The position numbers and the translations under genes are program-made. Positions 1 to 8,157 of a stretch of 64,000 nucleotides of DNA are shown one piece after another. A model generated the notes under the pieces. That model made no database searches, was not told the origin of the DNA, and saw nothing but the letters and a program-made list of their open reading frames with translations. Within the stretch, counting starts at the first letter, position 1. Every line of letters begins with the position of its first letter. The DNA is from Deinococcus grandis (GTDB lineage: Bacteria; Deinococcota; Deinococci; Deinococcales; Deinococcaceae): the NCBI RefSeq assembly GCF_001485435.1, contig NZ_BCMS01000001.1, positions 1,187,501 to 1,251,500 on the forward strand, given 5' to 3'.

Positions 1-1
1 G

Positions 2-39
2 CCGCCCCCGGCGCGAGAGGTCACCCCCGCCGGGGGCGG
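2..39. terminator. GC-rich inverted repeat at the window edge
   Basis: An 11-bp perfect inverted repeat (CCGCCCCCGGC at 2-12, GCCGGGGGCGG at 29-39) lies just before the first gene. It is probably the terminator of a gene outside the window. There is no T-run, so it may not be an intrinsic terminator. Confidence 0.4.
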
Positions 40-59
40 ACGCGTGCGAAGATCGTCAC

Positions 60-1061
60 ATGCCTGAACCTCTGGACGTGCTGCTGTCCCTGTGCGCGGC
101 GGACGCGCTGGGCGCCGCCACGGAATTCAAGTCCCCCGACGTGATCCACGCGCGCTACGGCGCCGCCTTCCGCGCGTACCAGCCGGGCAGCGTGTTCGGT
201 TTCGCGCCCGGCGAGGCCACCGACGACAGCCAGATGGTCGTCGCTACCCTGCTCGGCGCGGCGCGGCGCGAGGGCCACGCGGGTGTCCTCGCGGCGTTCC
301 GGGAGTGGCTGGCCGCCGCGCCGCCCGACGTGGGCGGCCTGACCCGGCAGGCCCTGAGACTGACCTTCACGCAGCCGGAGCGGCTCGACGGGGGCGCCCT
401 GGCCTGGGAACGCGGCGGCTTCGACGGCGCCGGGAACGGCGGGCTGATGCGCGTGGCGGCCGCGTGGCTGCTCGGGCACCGGGGCGCGGCCCTGGCGCGC
501 GAGGCGGCGGTGCTGACGGCCCTGACGCACGCCGATCCGCGCTGCGTGTACGCCTCGGTGTTCCTGACGGCGTTCATGGAGGCCCTGGCCGCCGGTCAGG
601 CGTACGCGGCGGCGGCGCAGGCGGCCCTGGCCGTCATGGACGGCCTGGACGCGCGGGACGCCCTCGTGGACGCCGGGGTGCTGGGCCTGCACACCCAGGA
701 CGCCCACCGCGCCTTCCGGGGCCGCGAGCGTGAGGCCCGCGCGCAGGTCCGCGCCCGCGTCCGCTCGGGCCTGGACGGCACGGTCACCTCGCAGAGCGGG
801 TACGTGCTGGACACACTGGAGGCCGCCGTCGCCCACGCCCGCCGCGCGGACTGGTGGGCGTGCGTGGAGCCCGCCGTGCTGGGCGGTGACGACAGCGACA
901 CGGTCGCGTGCGTGGTCGGCGCCCTCGTGGGCGCACGTGGCCTGAGCACCCCGCCCGAACTCCTGCCGGACCTGCGCCTGGGTCACTCCTGGCCCGGCTG
1001 GGAGCGCGGGTGGACCGCCACCGAGCACCTACCCGCCGTCCTGGCCCACGCGGTGGCGTGA
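60..1061 (+). CDS. ADP-ribosylglycohydrolase family protein
   Basis: This 333-aa protein belongs to the DraG/ARH family, which removes ADP-ribose from proteins or small molecules using two magnesium ions. Residues 54-59 read TDDSQM and residues 275-281 read GGDDSDT; these are the family's two metal-binding acidic motifs. The ADALGAATEF segment near residue 14 matches the N-terminal family signature, and GNGGLMRVA in the middle is also typical. The length is normal for the family. The ATG at 60 has no strong Shine-Dalgarno sequence. The substrate cannot be read from sequence. It stands alone between an upstream hairpin and the L31 gene. Confidence 0.9.
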   Translation: MPEPLDVLLSLCAADALGAATEFKSPDVIHARYGAAFRAYQPGSVFGFAPGEATDDSQMVVATLLGAARREGHAGVLAAFREWLAAAPPDVGGLTRQALRLTFTQPERLDGGALAWERGGFDGAGNGGLMRVAAAWLLGHRGAALAREAAVLTALTHADPRCVYASVFLTAFMEALAAGQAYAAAAQAALAVMDGLDARDALVDAGVLGLHTQDAHRAFRGREREARAQVRARVRSGLDGTVTSQSGYVLDTLEAAVAHARRADWWACVEPAVLGGDDSDTVACVVGALVGARGLSTPPELLPDLRLGHSWPGWERGWTATEHLPAVLAHAVA

Positions 1062-1102
1062 CCGGGACTGGGGGCGCCTCACCCTGAAGGGGCTGGGCGT
1101 GG

Positions 1103-1108
1103 TACACT
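1103..1108 (+). promoter_or_regulatory. -10 box of rpmE
   Basis: TACACT lies 65 nt before the L31 start. This gives a 5' leader of about 60 nt, unlike the leaderless genes of this window, and the gene has a strong GGAGGAGG Shine-Dalgarno at 1161-1168. Confidence 0.5.
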
Positions 1109-1173
1109 GTCAGGGTTGCCCGCTACGCACATGCACCGGAGACCGGGGCGCAGACGTGGCGGAGGAGGCACCC

Positions 1174-1392
<219 letters not shown>

Positions 1393-1407
1393 GCGCCCCG
1401 CGCCTGC

Positions 1408-1439
1408 AACCGCCCCCGCCGCCACCGGCCGGGGCGGTT
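1408..1439 (+). terminator. Terminator of rpmE
   Basis: AACCGCCCC (1408-1416) can pair with GGGGCGGTT (1431-1439), and the second arm is followed by CTTC. It lies 16 nt after the L31 stop codon and looks like an intrinsic terminator with a weak U-tract. Confidence 0.65.
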
Positions 1440-1484
1440 CTTCGTGTGGCCCGCTGCGGGCCTTCACGTCCTCACGCGATCTGC

Positions 1485-1490
1485 GATACT
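1485..1490 (+). promoter_or_regulatory. -10 box, leaderless tdk mRNA
   Basis: GATACT ends 7 nt before the GTG start at 1498. That is the distance expected if transcription begins at the start codon itself. Confidence 0.55.
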
Positions 1491-1497
1491 CGCGGGC

Positions 1498-2109
1498 GTG
1501 CTGAAGTCCCCCTACCATGGCGGTCACCTGGAAGTCATCGTCGGCCCGATGTTCAGCGGCAAGAGCGAGGAACTCATCCGCCGCGTGACCCGCGCCGTGA
1601 TCGCCCGGCAGCGGGTCTCCGTGTTCAAACCCGCCCTGGACGACCGCTACCACGACACGGCCGTCGCCAGTCACGCCGGGCGGACCGTGAACGCCGTGGC
1701 CGTGCGGGACGCCGCCGACATCCGCGCGCACCTGAGCGGCGAGGGCACCCTGCTGCACGCCCAGGGGGACACGCTGCCCGACGTGGTCGGCATCGACGAG
1801 GTGCAGTTCCTGGACGCCGCGATCATCCCGCTCGCGCTGGAACTGGCCGATGCGGGCGTGCGCGTGATCCTCGCCGGACTGGATCAGGACTTCCGCGCCG
1901 AGCCGTTCGGGTTCATGCCGGAACTCCTGGCCCGTGCCGAGAGCGTCGAGAAACTCACGGCGATCTGCACGGTGTGCGGCGCGCCCGCCACCCGCTCGCA
2001 ACGCCTGATCGGCGGTCATCCCGCCCGCTTCGACGATCCGGTCGTCCTGGTGGGCGCCGAGGAGAGCTACGAGGCCCGCTGCCGCGTACATCACGAACTG
2101 CGCGGCTGA
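1498..2109 (+). CDS. tdk: Thymidine kinase
   Basis: This 203-aa type II thymidine kinase phosphorylates thymidine to dTMP in the pyrimidine salvage pathway, in the cytoplasm. The Walker A motif GPMFSGKSEEL lies at residues 15-25, and GIDEVQFLD is the Walker B region. CTVCGAP and a later CRVHH make the zinc ribbon of this family. The GTG at 1498 was chosen because a -10 box ends 7 nt before it and because the protein then begins, as usual for the family, shortly before the Walker A strand. The frame is open further upstream, but that part shows no family similarity. Confidence 0.93.
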   Translation: MLKSPYHGGHLEVIVGPMFSGKSEELIRRVTRAVIARQRVSVFKPALDDRYHDTAVASHAGRTVNAVAVRDAADIRAHLSGEGTLLHAQGDTLPDVVGIDEVQFLDAAIIPLALELADAGVRVILAGLDQDFRAEPFGFMPELLARAESVEKLTAICTVCGAPATRSQRLIGGHPARFDDPVVLVGAEESYEARCRVHHELRG

Positions 2110-2173
2110 CCCCCCCTGTCCCGTGAAGGCCGCCCGCGCCCCCGAGTGTGTGCGTCCCGTGAGCCGCTCGGGG

Positions 2174-2179
2174 TAGACT
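2174..2179 (+). promoter_or_regulatory. -10 box upstream of the GGDEF gene
   Basis: TAGACT lies about 90 nt before the predicted TTG start. The gene is therefore probably transcribed with a leader. Confidence 0.4.
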
Positions 2180-2267
2180 GGGCAGACGCGACCGCAACGC
2201 AGCCCACCCGAAGCGTCCCAGCCTGACTGCCTGATCCGCCTGCCTGTCCTGATTCCGGGGTTGACCC

Positions 2268-3332
2268 TTGCAGAAACCCGCATCCACCACCGAAACGTTC
2301 CCGTGGCTGCTCAACCAGCGGCGCATGTTCACCGGGCTCGTCGTGCTGAGCGCGCTGGCCTGCGCCGCCGCACTCGGCTCGCAGTACCCGCAGTTCGACC
2401 CACTGGACGTCTGGGCGCTGCCCACCCTGGTCGTCGTGCTGCTCGCCCTGCAACTCCTGCTCACGAACGGCATGATCTCCGTCGGGACCGCCGTGCAGGT
2501 GACGTTCCTGGGGACCGCGTCGTACGTGCTGCTGGCCCTGAACCACCAGTTCTCGGTCCTGACCGGGCAGTCGCAGGCACTCATGGAGAACACCTACTGG
2601 TTCGCGGTGGTCTACGTGTCCGCGTTCCTGGTGTACGAACCGAAACAGGCCGCCCGCGCCGCCGTGGTGATCCTGCTGATCGCCACGCTGGTGTGCGCCG
2701 CGAACCTGGCCCTGATGACCGCCCCCATGCGCGCCCACCTGATCGGCCCGTGCGCGCAGTTCCTGCTGATGGGCGCCGTGCTGACCCTCATGCAGGCCAC
2801 GCTGGGCGTGCAGCGCAGCCAGTTCCAGGCCGCGCGGGCCGCCGCGCTCACCGACCCGCTGACCGGTCTCGCCAACCGCCGCGCGGCGGAGGAACGCCTG
2901 TCCGTCCTGACCCGCACGGACGACACGTACACCCTGATCCTGTTCGACATCGATCACTTCAAACGCGTGAACGACATGCACGGTCACGCCATGGGCGACC
3001 TCGTGCTCCGCGGCGTCGCCGAGATCACCCGCCGTCACCTGCCCGAGGGGAGTCTCGCGGCCCGCTGGGGCGGCGAGGAATTCCTGCTGATCCTCCCCGA
3101 GCAGCGCGACAAGCACCTGCGGCCCATGCTGGACCGGCTGCGCGCCGACCTGCGCCACCACCGCTACGGCACCGTGAACGGCGTCACCGCGTGCTTCGGC
3201 GTGGCCACCGCCAGCGCGGGCGAGGACCCCACCGACGTGGTGCAGCGCGCCGACCTGGCCATGTACCGCGTCAAGGAGCAGGGCCGCAACGACGTGCACC
3301 TCGCTGACCTGCGCCGCACCCAGGTCAGCTGA
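2268..3332 (+). CDS. Membrane diguanylate cyclase (GGDEF)
   Basis: This 354-aa protein has an N-terminal membrane domain of about six hydrophobic segments (roughly residues 20-175) and a C-terminal GGDEF domain that should make cyclic di-GMP from two GTP. LTDPLTGLANRR opens the catalytic domain, FDIDHFKRVND carries the metal-binding aspartate, and the active-site loop is GGEEF, a functional variant. The RxxD inhibitory site expected five residues upstream of GGEEF is absent, so product inhibition at that site is unlikely. The start could be TTG 2268 or ATG 2326; the TTG keeps the longest family-like N-terminus. Confidence 0.88.
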   Translation: MQKPASTTETFPWLLNQRRMFTGLVVLSALACAAALGSQYPQFDPLDVWALPTLVVVLLALQLLLTNGMISVGTAVQVTFLGTASYVLLALNHQFSVLTGQSQALMENTYWFAVVYVSAFLVYEPKQAARAAVVILLIATLVCAANLALMTAPMRAHLIGPCAQFLLMGAVLTLMQATLGVQRSQFQAARAAALTDPLTGLANRRAAEERLSVLTRTDDTYTLILFDIDHFKRVNDMHGHAMGDLVLRGVAEITRRHLPEGSLAARWGGEEFLLILPEQRDKHLRPMLDRLRADLRHHRYGTVNGVTACFGVATASAGEDPTDVVQRADLAMYRVKEQGRNDVHLADLRRTQVS

Positions 3333-3346
3333 CCCGGGTGCGCCCG

Positions 3347-3865
3347 TTACCGGCTGCCCGGGCGGGCACGCCGGGAGCGCCGGTCGGCGGGGTCGGCCGC
3401 GGGCGCCTCGTTCACGGCCAGACCCAGCTTGCGCGTCAGCGCGCTGAGCTGCGCCAGTTCCTCCGGACTCATGGCGCTGAACACCTCCCGGATGCCCTGC
3501 ACGTGCCGGGGCAGCACCCGCCCGATCAGGTCACGGCCCGCGTCGGTCAGGGACACCCGCATGATCCGGCGGTCCAGTTCGTCGCGGTCGCGGCGCACCA
3601 GCCCGTCGCGTTCGAGGTTGTCGATGACCATGGTCAGGTTCCCGCTGGAGCGCAGGATCTTGTCGGCCAGCTGCCGCTGGCTGAGGGACCCCAGGTGATA
3701 CAGGGCTTCGAGCACGCCGAACTGACTGATGGTGAGGTTGTGGTCGGAGAGATGACGGTTGGCGTTCACCTCGACCGCGTGCGCGGCGCGCCATAACTTC
3801 ACGTAGGCGTCCAGCGCGGCGCGGTCGTCGGGTGAACCAGCGTAACGGTTCGGCATTACCCTCAT
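3347..3865 (-). CDS. MarR-family transcriptional regulator
   Basis: This 172-aa winged-helix protein is of the MarR type; such proteins bind palindromic operators as dimers and respond to small ligands or oxidation. The HTH segment includes LTISQFGVLEALYHLGSLSQRQLADKI, and the wing is DRDELDRRIMRVSLTDAGR, where the D-x-R-D pattern is diagnostic. A basic tail of about 15 residues follows. The start may be 3865 or, three codons later, 3856; no Shine-Dalgarno decides this. It is convergent with the GGDEF gene. No target operator could be identified. Confidence 0.9.
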   Translation of the reverse strand: MRVMPNRYAGSPDDRAALDAYVKLWRAAHAVEVNANRHLSDHNLTISQFGVLEALYHLGSLSQRQLADKILRSSGNLTMVIDNLERDGLVRRDRDELDRRIMRVSLTDAGRDLIGRVLPRHVQGIREVFSAMSPEELAQLSALTRKLGLAVNEAPAADPADRRSRRARPGSR

Positions 3866-3945
3866 GGTCGGGGGGCAGCCTCATGAAGTCAAGCTGATCG
3901 TCCGGTCAGTCGCGTCAGCAGGTGACGCCCCGGGGCCGGGGGGCG

Positions 3946-5220
3946 TCAGCCCTGCTGCGCGCGGTACTCCTCGGTGGCCAGCCGCACGCAGGTCGCCACG
4001 GCGCGCATCGCCTCGTAGACCTCCTCGACCGGCGGGCGGGTCGGCGCGAGGCGGATGTTGCGGTCATGCGGGTCCCGCCCGCCCGGGTACGTGGCGCCCG
4101 CCGGGGTGAGGCTCACACCGGCCTCGTCCGCCAGCTGCACCACGCGCGACGCGACCGGCGCGGTCGTGTCCAGGCTGATGAAGTACCCGCCGCGCGGACT
4201 GCCCCAGCTGGCGAACTCGCCGCCGTCCCCCAGTTCCGCGCGCAGCACCTCGTCCACCGCGCGGAACTTCGGGGCGATCAGCGCCGCGTGATCCTTCATC
4301 AGGCCCTCCAGCCCGCCGGGGTACGCCTGGAGGAACTTCACGTGGCGGGCCTGCTCGACCTTGTTCGGGCCGATGCTCTGCGCGTTCAGGAACTTCGACA
4401 GCCACCTGACGTTGTCCTCGCTGCTGCCCACGAAGCCCAGCCCGGCGCCCGCGAAGGTGATCTTGCTGGTGCTGGCGAACACGAACGTCCGGTCCGGGTA
4501 CCCGGCGTCGCGCGACAGCGTCACGAGGTTCACCGGCGTGTCCTGCCCCGCCGGGTCGGGGGAGAGGTGGTGGGCGCGGTACGCGTCGTCCGCGAAGATC
4601 GTGAAGTCCGGCGCGGCCGCCTTCACCCCGGCCAGTCGGCGGGCCTTCCCGGCGCTGATCGTCTCCCCGCCGGGGTTCGAGTACGTGGGGACGAACAGCA
4701 CGCCCTTCACGCTCGCGTCCGCCGCGGCCAGTCGCTCGATGGCCTCGACGTCCGGGCCGTCGGGCTGCATGTCCACGGTCAGCAGCTCGAAGCCCAGCGT
4801 CTGCAGCAGCAGGAAGTGCCGGTCGTACCCGGGCGTCGTGACGATCATCTTCGGGTTCTGCCCCGCCCAGGGCTGCCAGCCACGCGGGCCGTGCAGCAGC
4901 GCGAACGTCAGGACGTAGCCCTGGAGTTCCAGGCTGGCGTTGTTCCACACGATCACGTTCTCGGGTTTCAGGTCCAGGTACGCGCCGAACATCGCCCGCG
5001 CGGACGGCAGGCCCGCCACGCCCCCGGGGTAGTTGCGCAGGTCCAGGCCGTCCATGTGCGTGTCCGTTTCACCCAGCGCGGTCAGCAGGCCGTTACTCAG
5101 GTCGAAGTCCGCGTCGGCGGGCTGGCCGCGCTGCATGTTCAGCTTCAAGCCCTTCGCCTTCACCGCGTCGTACGCTGCGCGCGCCTGCGCCAGGGCCTCA
5201 CTCTGCACGTCACTCGTCAT
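3946..5220 (-). CDS. Aspartate aminotransferase-like PLP enzyme (class I, AspT type)
   Basis: This 424-aa fold-type I aminotransferase resembles the aspartate aminotransferase subgroup described from Corynebacterium (Pfam Asp_aminotransf). It would exchange amino groups between aspartate or a similar acid and 2-oxoglutarate. LNMQRGQP near residue 28, DLSNGLL at 40, the cofactor aspartate in DDAY (211-214) and the Schiff-base lysine 253 in STSKITFAG are all visible. The start ATG is preceded by TACGCT (5227-5232) with a 6-nt gap, so a leaderless mRNA is likely. Substrate preference is inferred from family only. Confidence 0.88.
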   Translation of the reverse strand: MTSDVQSEALAQARAAYDAVKAKGLKLNMQRGQPADADFDLSNGLLTALGETDTHMDGLDLRNYPGGVAGLPSARAMFGAYLDLKPENVIVWNNASLELQGYVLTFALLHGPRGWQPWAGQNPKMIVTTPGYDRHFLLLQTLGFELLTVDMQPDGPDVEAIERLAAADASVKGVLFVPTYSNPGGETISAGKARRLAGVKAAAPDFTIFADDAYRAHHLSPDPAGQDTPVNLVTLSRDAGYPDRTFVFASTSKITFAGAGLGFVGSSEDNVRWLSKFLNAQSIGPNKVEQARHVKFLQAYPGGLEGLMKDHAALIAPKFRAVDEVLRAELGDGGEFASWGSPRGGYFISLDTTAPVASRVVQLADEAGVSLTPAGATYPGGRDPHDRNIRLAPTRPPVEEVYEAMRAVATCVRLATEEYRAQQG

Positions 5221-5226
5221 GCGCCC

Positions 5227-5232
5227 AGCGTA
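5227..5232 (-). promoter_or_regulatory. -10 box, leaderless aminotransferase mRNA
   Basis: TACGCT on the minus strand ends 6 nt before the ATG at 5220. Confidence 0.6.
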
Positions 5233-5311
5233 CCCGCCCCCAGCCGGGCAGGGCAGGGACGTGTCTACCCCTGACGGGACACCGGGAAGCGGAGGACGGG
5301 GCGGGGGGTGT

Positions 5312-5317
5312 TACACT
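5312..5317 (+). promoter_or_regulatory. -10 box upstream of the NYN-domain gene
   Basis: TACACT lies about 100 nt before the ATG at 5416. The intervening leader has an AGGAG ribosome site at 5404-5408. Confidence 0.45.
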
Positions 5318-5415
5318 GCCAGCGCTGCGCCCGCCGGGCCAGCTTTTGCCTCCCTTTCGTTCCTTTCCCCTTCCGCCTTTTCCCACCCAGCTTCGACCAC
5401 AACAGGAGAATCCAC

Positions 5416-5970
5416 ATGCAATACGTAGTGCACCGCCCCCGCGTCGGGGTGTTCATCGACACGCAGAACCTCTACCACTCGGCCCGCGACCTGATGGAAC
5501 GCACCGTGAACTTCGAGACGATCCTGAAGACCGCCACCGAGGACCGCGAACTCGTGCACGCCATCAGCTACACCGTGGAACGCGAGAACGAGGCCACCGC
5601 TCGCCCGTTCATCTACAAGCTGTCCACGCTGGGCTTCAAGGTGCGGCGCATGAACCTCACGCTGCACCACGTCACCGACGGCGGCAAGGCCATCTACGAG
5701 GGCAACTGGGACATGGGCATCGTGGCTGACATGGTCCGCCTGATGGACCACCTCGACATCGTGGTGCTCGGCAGCGGCGACGGGGACTTCACCGACATCG
5801 TGGAGGTGCTGCAGGAGCGCGGCAAGCGCGTGGAGGTCATCGCGTTCCGGGAGCACACCGCGCAGAAACTCGTGGACGCCGCTGACCGCTTCACGCACCT
5901 GCCCGACATCGACGGCGGCCTGATGCCCGCCCGCCAGACCCGCGCCGCCACGCCCAAGACCGAGGAGTAA
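5416..5970 (+). CDS. NYN-domain (LabA/DUF88-like) protein
   Basis: This 184-aa protein has a PIN-like NYN fold, a family suspected of metal-dependent RNase activity. The first aspartate lies in VGVFIDTQNLYHSAR (residues 10-24), and the second cluster is in VVLGSGDGDFTDIVEVLQ, followed by KRVEVIAF; these match the active-site acidic residues of the family. The ATG at 5416 has AGGAG 7 nt upstream. It lies 5 nt before queA and is probably co-transcribed with it, although no functional link is known. The RNA substrate is unknown. Confidence 0.85.
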   Translation: MQYVVHRPRVGVFIDTQNLYHSARDLMERTVNFETILKTATEDRELVHAISYTVERENEATARPFIYKLSTLGFKVRRMNLTLHHVTDGGKAIYEGNWDMGIVADMVRLMDHLDIVVLGSGDGDFTDIVEVLQERGKRVEVIAFREHTAQKLVDAADRFTHLPDIDGGLMPARQTRAATPKTEE

Positions 5971-5975
5971 GCCCC

Positions 5976-7082
5976 GTGACCGACGCCACGCCGCACGCCG
6001 GGGCGGACGCCGTCCTGCACCGCCTGAACTTCCATCTGCCCGAGGACCGCGTCGCGCAGACGGGTGCGGAACCCCGTGACGCCTCACGGTTGATGATCGT
6101 GGGCGAAGCGATCGAGCACCGCGTGTTCCGCGACCTGCCAGACGAGCTGCGCGCGGGTGACCTGCTGGTGTTCAACCAGAGCAAGGTCATCCCCGCGCGC
6201 GTCATGGCCCGCAAACCCGTGGACGCCCACGGGCACGGTGGCGGCAGCGTGGAGGTCATGCTGCTGCGCGCCGAGGAGCGCCCCGAACTGGGCCGACACG
6301 TCTGGAGCGCGTACCTGAAACCCGCCCGCCGCGCCGGGTTTGAGCTGTGGCTGGGCGGCCTGGAGCACGAGGGCGGGCACCGCGCCCAGATCGTCGGGGA
6401 ACTGGAGGACGGCGCGCGCCTGCTGCGCTTCGACCACGACATCCTGCCGCACCTGGACGACATCGGCCGCCTGCCCCTCCCGCCGTACATCGACGCGGGC
6501 GACAGTGACGAGACGTGGCGCGACCGCTACCAGACCGTGTACGCCCGCGAACCCGGCAGCGTCGCCGCGCCCACCGCCGGACTGCACTTCACGCCCGACC
6601 TGCTGGCCCGGCTGGCCGGACTGGGCGTGCAGACCGCGCACGTCACCCTGCACGTCGGCGCCGGAACGTTCCGGCCCATCAGCGGCAGCGTCGCCGACCA
6701 CGTCATGCACGCCGAACGCTGGCACGTCACCCCCGACACCGCGCAGGCCATCAACGCCGCCCGCGCCGAAGGCCGCCGCATCATCGCCGTTGGGACGACC
6801 ACCGTCCGCACGCTGGAAAGCGCCTGGGACGGCACGCAGGTCCAGCCCGGCGAGGGCGACACGCAGATCTTCATCACGCCCGGCCGTCCGGTCAACGTGC
6901 CGGACCTGCTCATCACGAACCTGCACCTGCCGGGCAGTACCCTCCTCCTGCTCGTCGCCGCGTTCGCCGGAGAGGACCGCATCCGCGCCGCGTACGACGC
7001 CGCCCTGAACGGCGACTACCGCTTCTACTCGCTGGGCGACGCGATGCTGCTCACGAATCAGGCTGTGGGTCGTGGGTTGTAG
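5976..7082 (+). CDS. queA: S-adenosylmethionine:tRNA ribosyltransferase-isomerase
   Basis: QueA (368 aa) transfers and isomerises the ribose of SAM onto preQ1-modified tRNA to make epoxyqueuosine at the wobble position. DASRLMIV, FNQSKVIPARV and HVGAGTFRPI are family signatures in the right order. The GTG at 5976 follows the upstream stop by 5 nt, so translation is probably coupled. The last six codons (Ala-Val-Gly-Arg-Gly-Leu) and the TAG stop lie inside an intergenic 7-mer repeat array, so the natural C-terminus may have been replaced by repeat sequence. Confidence 0.93.
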   Translation: MTDATPHAGADAVLHRLNFHLPEDRVAQTGAEPRDASRLMIVGEAIEHRVFRDLPDELRAGDLLVFNQSKVIPARVMARKPVDAHGHGGGSVEVMLLRAEERPELGRHVWSAYLKPARRAGFELWLGGLEHEGGHRAQIVGELEDGARLLRFDHDILPHLDDIGRLPLPPYIDAGDSDETWRDRYQTVYAREPGSVAAPTAGLHFTPDLLARLAGLGVQTAHVTLHVGAGTFRPISGSVADHVMHAERWHVTPDTAQAINAARAEGRRIIAVGTTTVRTLESAWDGTQVQPGEGDTQIFITPGRPVNVPDLLITNLHLPGSTLLLLVAAFAGEDRIRAAYDAALNGDYRFYSLGDAMLLTNQAVGRGL

Positions 7083-7127
7083 GAAGTAGGCAGGACTTTC
7101 CCACAACCCACAGCCCACGACCTACAC
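7063..7127. repeat. Paired degenerate 7-mer arrays
   Basis: Four G-rich units (CTGTGGG, TCGTGGG, TTGTAGG, AAGTAGG; 7063-7090) face four C-rich units (CCCACAA, CCCACAG, CCCACGA, CCTACAC; 7100-7127) across 9 nt. The array contains the stop codons of both convergent genes, queA and the GNAT gene. It may form an imperfect hairpin acting as a bidirectional terminator. Confidence 0.75.
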
Positions 7128-8072
7128 CCCAACCGTCAGCGTGACCGTCGCTGCCTCGCGCACGAAGCCCATGCGTTCGTTGATGGCGAGCATGGGGCGG
7201 TTGGTGACGTGGTTGCCGGTGCGGGAGTGCGTGAAGCCCCGCGCCAGGGCGGCGCGGGCGGCGGCGAGTTTCAGCGCGAGGCCCAGGCTGTGCCCGCGCC
7301 ACCCCGACCGGACGCCGGTCAGGCCGTTGTGGACGAAGCCTGGGCGCGTCGCGATGGGTTGCGACAGCTGACTGGTGCCCACCCATGTGCCGTCCGGTGC
7401 GAGGGCGATCATGATGCCGCTCGTGTCGGGCAGCAGGGTGGGCATCCGCTCCAGCCACACCTCGAACGGCCAGACCTGCACGGGGCGGGCGCTGGGCACG
7501 TCGGTCAGCAGCGCGTGGATCAGGTCGTAATGTTCGCGCTGATGCGCGTCCCAGCCGCCCAGGTCGCTCAGCGGGACGATCCGCACGCCGCTCGCGCGGG
7601 CGCGGGCCTCGTCGGCGGCGAACGCGCCGAAGTCCAGGCTGCGCAGGTCGAGGGTGCTGAGCCACATGCGGTCCGCCTCCTGCCAGCCGCGCGCCCGCAG
7701 GAAGTCGTGCTCCCACCAGTCCTCACGCACGCGGGTCACGGCGGTGGTCGCGCCCGCCGCACGCAGCATGCCCAGCCCGGCGCCCAGCAGCTCGTCCGCC
7801 AGCGGCCCCCCGGCCTCCTGCGGGTGGAGGGTGAGGGTCAGGTCCAGCCAGCCGTCGTGCGCGTCCATGCGCGGCACGCCCGTCGTCACGGCGCCCCTTG
7901 CCTCGCCGCGTTCGAAGACGGCCTGCTGGGTGTGGTGCTCGCCCGGGCGGCGGATGGCCGCCTGCCGGGTCAGGTCGTCCACGCTGACGGGGCTGTCCGG
8001 GTGGGCCAGGGTGCGCAGCGCGGCCAGATCGGCGTCCGCGATGGCGTGCAGGTGGGGGAGGATCGCGTCCAT
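7122..8072 (-). CDS. GNAT-family N-acetyltransferase (two-domain)
   Basis: This 316-aa protein has the size and layout of tandem GNAT acetyltransferases such as the mycothiol-synthase-like group. The second domain has the acetyl-CoA loop in LTGVRSGWRGHSLGLALK followed by THSRTGNHVTNRPMLAINERMGF, a classic GNAT beta-alpha-beta end. The first domain (residues 1-150) is more degenerate. The acceptor substrate is unknown. The stop codon lies inside the 7-mer array shared with queA. A possible -10, TGTAAT, lies 5 nt before the ATG. Confidence 0.85.
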   Translation of the reverse strand: MDAILPHLHAIADADLAALRTLAHPDSPVSVDDLTRQAAIRRPGEHHTQQAVFERGEARGAVTTGVPRMDAHDGWLDLTLTLHPQEAGGPLADELLGAGLGMLRAAGATTAVTRVREDWWEHDFLRARGWQEADRMWLSTLDLRSLDFGAFAADEARARASGVRIVPLSDLGGWDAHQREHYDLIHALLTDVPSARPVQVWPFEVWLERMPTLLPDTSGIMIALAPDGTWVGTSQLSQPIATRPGFVHNGLTGVRSGWRGHSLGLALKLAAARAALARGFTHSRTGNHVTNRPMLAINERMGFVREAATVTLTVGV

Positions 8073-8143
8073 GCGTGATTACAGCACGCGCCCATCCGGG
8101 CCGGGCACGTCAAATGGCTTACGGTGCCCTCAGCGCCCCTCTC

Positions 8144-8149
8144 TATACT
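8144..8149 (+). promoter_or_regulatory. -10 box, leaderless M3 peptidase mRNA
   Basis: TATACT ends 5 nt before a GTG (8155) and 8 nt before the ATG (8158), which are adjacent in-frame codons. Confidence 0.65.
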
Positions 8150-8157
8150 CCGGGGTG

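Noticed and set aside
5308..5415. An extended N-terminus of the NYN protein starting at 5308
   Set aside because: The ATG at 5416 has AGGAG in front of it, and the upstream codons give a low-complexity Phe/Pro/Arg stretch lying around a -10 box.
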